Assembly: GCF_047971885.1 (NCBI RefSeq)
Contig: NZ_JBKEAE010000070.1
Coordinates: 1 to 9,744 of the forward strand
Direction: 5' to 3'
From: Tropicimonas sp047971885
Lineage (GTDB): Bacteria; Pseudomonadota; Alphaproteobacteria; Rhodobacterales; Rhodobacteraceae
Length of the DNA: 9,744 nucleotides
Position 1 is the first letter of the stretch; each line of letters opens with the position of its first letter. The notes under the pieces are model-generated. The model had not been told where the DNA came from and ran no database searches. It saw only the letters and a list, made by a program, of their open reading frames with translations. Shown here one piece after another: positions 5,872 to 9,744 of the stretch. The translations under genes were made by a program, and so were the position numbers.

Positions 5872-6477
5872 ATGTTCTACCGGCCAGAGGACGGGCACGG
5901 CCTGCCCGAAAATCCCTTCAATGCCATCGTGACGCCGCGTCCGATCGCCTGGATTTCCACGCGCGGACCGGACGGCTCGCAAAACCTTGCCCCCTATTCC
6001 TTTTTCAACGCGGTGGCCTATACCCCGCCGCAGGTGATGTTCGCCACGACCGGCAGGAAACACGACCGCGACGGCACCAAGGACACGCTGGCCAATATCC
6101 GCAACACCGGGGTCTTTGCGGTGAACGTGGTGGAATATGCCATGCGCGAGGCCATGAACCTTACCTCCGGTACCTGGGACAGGGATGTGGACGAAGCCGA
6201 GCTGGCCGGAATCGACCGCGCCGAATGCGAGACCATAGACTGCCCGCGCGCCGCCGGCGCGCCGGCGACGCTCGAATGCCGCCTGACGCAGATCGTCGAA
6301 TTGCCGGGGCCGGCCAATCAGGTTGCCTTTGGCGAGGTCACGGGTATCCACCAGCGCGACGATTGCCTGCGGAACGGGCGTTTCGACGTCACCCTGTACC
6401 AGCCGCTCACCCGCCTCGGCTATCGCGATTTCGCCCGGATCACCGAGATGTTCGAGATGAAACGCCCGGGCGAATAG
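5872..6477 (+). CDS. flavin reductase family protein (FMN-binding split barrel)
   Basis: A 201-residue cytoplasmic protein of the flavoredoxin/flavin-reductase-like split-barrel family, which binds FMN and usually reduces flavin with NAD(P)H or serves as a flavin carrier. Recognisable motifs are NPFNAIVTPRPIAWISTRGPDG (14-35), NLAPYSFFNAVAYTPPQVMF (38-57), KDTLANIRNTGVFAVNVV (70-87) and the C-terminal YQPLTRLGYRDFARI (176-190). The ATG at 5872 has AAAGGAG at 5856-5862. It stands alone: divergent from the GNAT gene and convergent with the exported-protein gene, whose stop is 21 bases away. No partner oxygenase is next to it, so the physiological acceptor is unknown. It belongs to the general family rather than to a named enzyme. 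Confidence 0.88.
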   Translation: MFYRPEDGHGLPENPFNAIVTPRPIAWISTRGPDGSQNLAPYSFFNAVAYTPPQVMFATTGRKHDRDGTKDTLANIRNTGVFAVNVVEYAMREAMNLTSGTWDRDVDEAELAGIDRAECETIDCPRAAGAPATLECRLTQIVELPGPANQVAFGEVTGIHQRDDCLRNGRFDVTLYQPLTRLGYRDFARITEMFEMKRPGE

Positions 6478-6498
6478 AACTGCGCGGCGGGCCGTCCC

Positions 6499-7059
6499 TC
6501 AGATCAATCCTCCGCCTTCCGGCGGATCGGGATCGGGCTCCTGCGGATCAGGGCCGGGCTCCTGCGCCGGCGGCGGCGTTTCGGGCGGCGGTGCGGGCTG
6601 TCCGGGTGTCGGCGGCGAGACAGGCGTGACAACCGGGTCCGGTGCCGCAGGCACCGGAGTCGCTGGCCGCGGTGCAGGCGCTGCCGCAGGTGTGGAAGGC
6701 TTCGCAGGTCTTTTCCGTGCCGGTTGGTCGGTTTCGGTCACACCGGCGCTGATACCGATGTCCAGCGCTTCCATCTGGAAGTCGTATCCCAGATCGAGGC
6801 CGACAAAGGCCCGCCTGTCCAGATACGCCGCGCCGATCGTCGGGCGGATGCGTTTGCTGCGAAACAGGAAATCGATACCGACCGACGCGACGATGTCGTA
6901 GGGCCTGTCATCGGAAAATACCCGAAACGCGATCCCGCCGTCGACACGCTTGCCGCGATCCAGAACAAGGCTGATCCCGACACCAAATGCCGGATCGGCC
7001 GCCGCCGGCACAGCCAACCCCAACACCAGCACCACAACCGTACCCACACCCGTTTTCAT
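6499..7059 (-). CDS. exported protein with beta-rich core and proline-rich C-terminal tail, unknown function
   Basis: A 186-residue protein I cannot assign to a named family. Residues 1-21 form a signal peptide (MKTG, then a hydrophobic core VVVLVLGLAVP, then AAA before DPAF), so it is secreted to the periplasm or outer membrane. Residues 22-110 contain alternating stretches such as FGVGISLVLD, GGIAFRVFSD, YDIVASVGIDFLF, IRPTIGAAYLD, AFVGLDLGYDF and DIGISAGV, resembling strands of a small outer-membrane-type barrel. Residues 112-182 are dominated by Pro, Ala, Asp and Glu (PAPPPETPPPAQEPGPDP), a likely extended, disordered tail that becomes acidic towards its end. The ATG at 7059 has GGAG (complement of 7066-7069). 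A frame open to 7146 would place extra residues before the signal peptide, which is unlikely. It is convergent with the flavin reductase gene. Confidence 0.75.
   Translation of the reverse strand: MKTGVGTVVVLVLGLAVPAAADPAFGVGISLVLDRGKRVDGGIAFRVFSDDRPYDIVASVGIDFLFRSKRIRPTIGAAYLDRRAFVGLDLGYDFQMEALDIGISAGVTETDQPARKRPAKPSTPAAAPAPRPATPVPAAPDPVVTPVSPPTPGQPAPPPETPPPAQEPGPDPQEPDPDPPEGGGLI
6511..6526. terminator. short hairpin past the flavin reductase gene (weak)
   Basis: TCCGCC-TTCC-GGCGGA forms a 6-bp stem with a four-base loop, 33 bases past the flavin reductase stop and inside the last codons of the opposing exported-protein gene. No T-run follows on either strand. It is the only stem I find in this very tight convergent junction, and it may simply reflect the Pro/Glu/Gly-coding sequence. 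Confidence 0.25.
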
Positions 7060-7384
7060 CCGAGTCTCCAATATGAATTGTGAATAATGGACCCGCCGTG
7101 CCCGGCACCCGCCGCACGGGCGCGCTGCACCCGGCCGGCCTGCCATGGGTGGATTTGCGTCAGCCTGAAATCCACGCCACAGAACCGGCCACCGGCGATG
7201 GTGACGGCCGCATCGGCAACACTCGCAATGAACAGATATCGGCGAGCTTCGAAAAACAATTCACACGCCGCTGTGGTCATGATGGCAAATTATGGGCGCC
7301 GGCGAAAGCGGTTTTCCCCGGCTTCCCGAGAACATCCCCGGGAGCGATCACGCGCCGCCACGGGTCAGGCCACACCGAAGCCGC
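7060..7384. other. gene-poor 325-base interval upstream of the exported-protein gene
   Basis: No gene here is convincing and no tRNA or known RNA is visible. On the minus strand a 74-codon frame (7056-7280) ends in an ATGA overlap with the exported-protein start. Its codon third positions are much less GC-rich than those of neighbouring genes, and it has no Shine-Dalgarno. A good -10-like CATAAT lies at 7289-7294 on the minus strand without a matching -35, and could start a transcript reading into the exported-protein gene. A weak stem (7323-7328 with 7339-7344, 10-base loop), 41-62 bases past the transporter stop, might end the transporter transcript but has no T-run. Confidence 0.5.
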
Positions 7385-8716
7385 TCAGAGCAGCAGGTGC
7401 GCCAGAAGCAGCCCGATTCCCACCGATCCCCAGGTGCAGATCAGGCCCGGCCGCATGAAGCTGTGGTTGAGCAGGTATTTCCCTATATGCGTTGTCCCGG
7501 TCCGGTCGAAGTTCACCGTCGCCAGATCGCTGGGATAGTTCGGGATGAAGTAATAAGCATAGACCGAGGGGAAGATCCCGATCAGGGTCGCCGGTGCTAT
7601 CCCAAGCTGGAAGGCAAGCGGCCCGAGCATCCGTGCCGTCGCGGCCTGGCTGTTGACGATGATCGACACCAGGAAGAAGGCAAAGGCGAACATCCACTGG
7701 TACTGCGAGACCATGCCCTCGATCGCCGGGGTGATCGTGTCGAGGTTGTTGGTCACGAACGTATCGGCCAGCCAGGCGATACCGAAGATGGCGACCACCG
7801 CGCTCATCCCGGCGCGGAACACCGGCCCGGCCACCATGGCCTTGGCCTCGACCTTGCAGAACAGCACGATGATCGCGGCGGCCGACAGAAGTGCCATCTG
7901 GATCACGCCGCCCATGTTCACCGGCTTGCCCGTCTCGGCATCGCCGATCGGGCGCAGTTCGGGAAAGACCCCGAGAAGAACGATGCACACCAGCCCGGCG
8001 AGGAAGATATAGACCGACCGTCTCGCCGATGCCGGCAGGGTCACGCCAAGCAGCGACGCATCGGAGCCTTCGATCTCGGCGCGCAGTCTGGGGTCGGCCA
8101 TCCGGCGCCGGTATTCCGGGTCGTCCTTCAGTTCGACCCCGACGAAGGTCTGAAAGAATGCGGCGATCATCAGGGCGGTGAATGTCGCCGGAATGGTGAT
8201 CATCAGGATATCGCCCAGGGTGTAGGGCATGTCGCGCTCCTCGAACTGGGTCACCAGCCAGACGATCGCCGCCGACAGCGGACTGGCCGTGATGCCGAGT
8301 TGCGATGCGACCGAGGAAACCGCCAGCGGCCGCTCGGGGCGGATACCGGTCTTGCGCGCCACATCGGCGATGATCGGCTGGATGACATAGACGGTATGTC
8401 CCGTCCCGATCGATACCGTCATCGTATAGGTCACCAGCGGTCCAAGATAGGTCACCGCCTTGGGATAGCGGCGCAGCAGGCGTTCGGACAATTGCACCAG
8501 CCATTCCATGCCGCGCGCCGCTTCCAGCGCCGAGGCAGCGGTAACCGCCGCCAGGATGATGAGCATCACCTCGATCGGCGGTTCACCGGGCACGAGCCCG
8601 AAGACGAAACAGAGCACGACGACACCAAGGCCGCCGGTGATGCCCATGCCAAGGCCGCCGATCCGCGCACCCATGTAGAGCGCCAGAAGGGTGACAAGCA
8701 GTTCGAGCCAGATCAT
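7385..8716 (-). CDS. C4-dicarboxylate transporter of the DcuA/DcuB family
   Basis: A 443-residue inner-membrane carrier with about ten or more hydrophobic segments, matching the 433-446 residues of E. coli DcuA and DcuB. This family exchanges fumarate, malate or aspartate for succinate, or takes them up. Signatures: MIWLELLVTLLALYMGARIGGLGMGITGGLGV at the start, GTGHTVYVIQPIIADVA (104-120), GIRPERPLAVSS (124-135), GITASPLSAA (141-150), and near the end DRTGTTHIGKYLLNHSF (404-420). The GTGH and IRPERP motifs look closer to DcuB than DcuA, but I would not fix the paralogue. The start at 8716 has GGGAG (complement of 8726-8730); frames open further upstream add a non-hydrophobic stretch with no family resemblance. 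It is divergent from mtnP. Its C4 substrates overlap those of the nearby succinate dehydrogenase, but it is a separate unit. Confidence 0.93.
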   Translation of the reverse strand: MIWLELLVTLLALYMGARIGGLGMGITGGLGVVVLCFVFGLVPGEPPIEVMLIILAAVTAASALEAARGMEWLVQLSERLLRRYPKAVTYLGPLVTYTMTVSIGTGHTVYVIQPIIADVARKTGIRPERPLAVSSVASQLGITASPLSAAIVWLVTQFEERDMPYTLGDILMITIPATFTALMIAAFFQTFVGVELKDDPEYRRRMADPRLRAEIEGSDASLLGVTLPASARRSVYIFLAGLVCIVLLGVFPELRPIGDAETGKPVNMGGVIQMALLSAAAIIVLFCKVEAKAMVAGPVFRAGMSAVVAIFGIAWLADTFVTNNLDTITPAIEGMVSQYQWMFAFAFFLVSIIVNSQAATARMLGPLAFQLGIAPATLIGIFPSVYAYYFIPNYPSDLATVNFDRTGTTHIGKYLLNHSFMRPGLICTWGSVGIGLLLAHLLL

Positions 8717-8880
8717 TGTTTGAAGCTCCCGGTACAGATATCCGCGCGCGCCACCTATGCGCCCGAACGCATCCCGCGTCATAGCGCCCACCGCGACGCG
8801 CGACAGGATTTCGCGCCCCGCACTTCCGCCCCGCTATTGTCGCCGCTAATCTGCCGCGCGAGTCACCCATGGAGAGAGCT
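8717..8880. promoter_or_regulatory. divergent intergenic region, transporter and mtnP
   Basis: These 164 bases must drive transcription both ways. For mtnP a -10-like TAATCT is at 8847-8852, but the sequence 17 bases upstream (TTCCGC) is a poor -35. For the transporter, GATATC near its Shine-Dalgarno is -10-like without a -35. No convincing symmetric operator or riboswitch-like fold is visible; the region is GC-rich, with CG-alternating runs near 8741-8750. Confidence 0.35.

Positions 8881-9744
<864 letters not shown>

Overview
The window is a GC-rich (roughly two-thirds G+C) stretch of bacterial chromosome that reads as an alphaproteobacterium of the Rhodobacterales/Rhodobacteraceae type. 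The reasons are the sdhC-sdhD-sdhA-sdhB order, the mesaconyl-CoA hydratase gene just upstream of it, a DUF1737 gene beside that, and the codon use. This is my recognition of families and gene order from memory; no database was searched.

Layout. Positions 2-1312 (+) hold the last 22 codons of a membrane protein, a small DUF1737 protein and mch (mesaconyl-CoA hydratase of the ethylmalonyl-CoA pathway), packed within 2-4 bases of each other as one transcription unit. A 257-base gap (1313-1569) follows, with a perfect 6-3-6 palindrome and a direct repeat. Then comes the succinate dehydrogenase operon, sdhC-sdhD-sdhA-sdhB (1570-5126, +). The sdhA-sdhB gap is filled almost exactly by a 46-codon, arginine-rich open frame with TGATG coupling to sdhA. 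A hairpin at 5176-5207 ends the operon, facing a convergent GNAT acetyltransferase gene (5295-5798, -). Divergent from that is a flavin reductase-like protein (5872-6477, +), which converges on a secreted protein with a proline-rich tail (6499-7059, -). After a gene-poor 325 bases comes a Dcu-family C4-dicarboxylate transporter (7385-8716, -), and divergent from it mtnP (methylthioadenosine phosphorylase, from 8881, +), which runs off the end of the window only a few codons short of complete.

How the genes fit together. Mch acts late in the ethylmalonyl-CoA pathway, which assimilates acetyl-CoA and yields glyoxylate plus propionyl-CoA. Propionyl-CoA becomes succinyl-CoA and then succinate, which SdhCDAB oxidises to fumarate while reducing quinone. 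The Dcu-type carrier would move fumarate, succinate, malate or aspartate across the membrane, so much of the window concerns C4-dicarboxylates, although the transporter is a separate unit. The GNAT, flavin reductase, exported protein and MtnP genes look like ordinary housekeeping or accessory genes with no evident link to the sdh operon.

I see no mobile element, CRISPR array, tRNA, rRNA or phage gene, and no convincing new multi-gene system. The points most worth a second look are the symmetric site upstream of sdhC, the small basic frame between sdhA and sdhB, and the proline-tailed exported protein with the 74-codon frame that overlaps its start.
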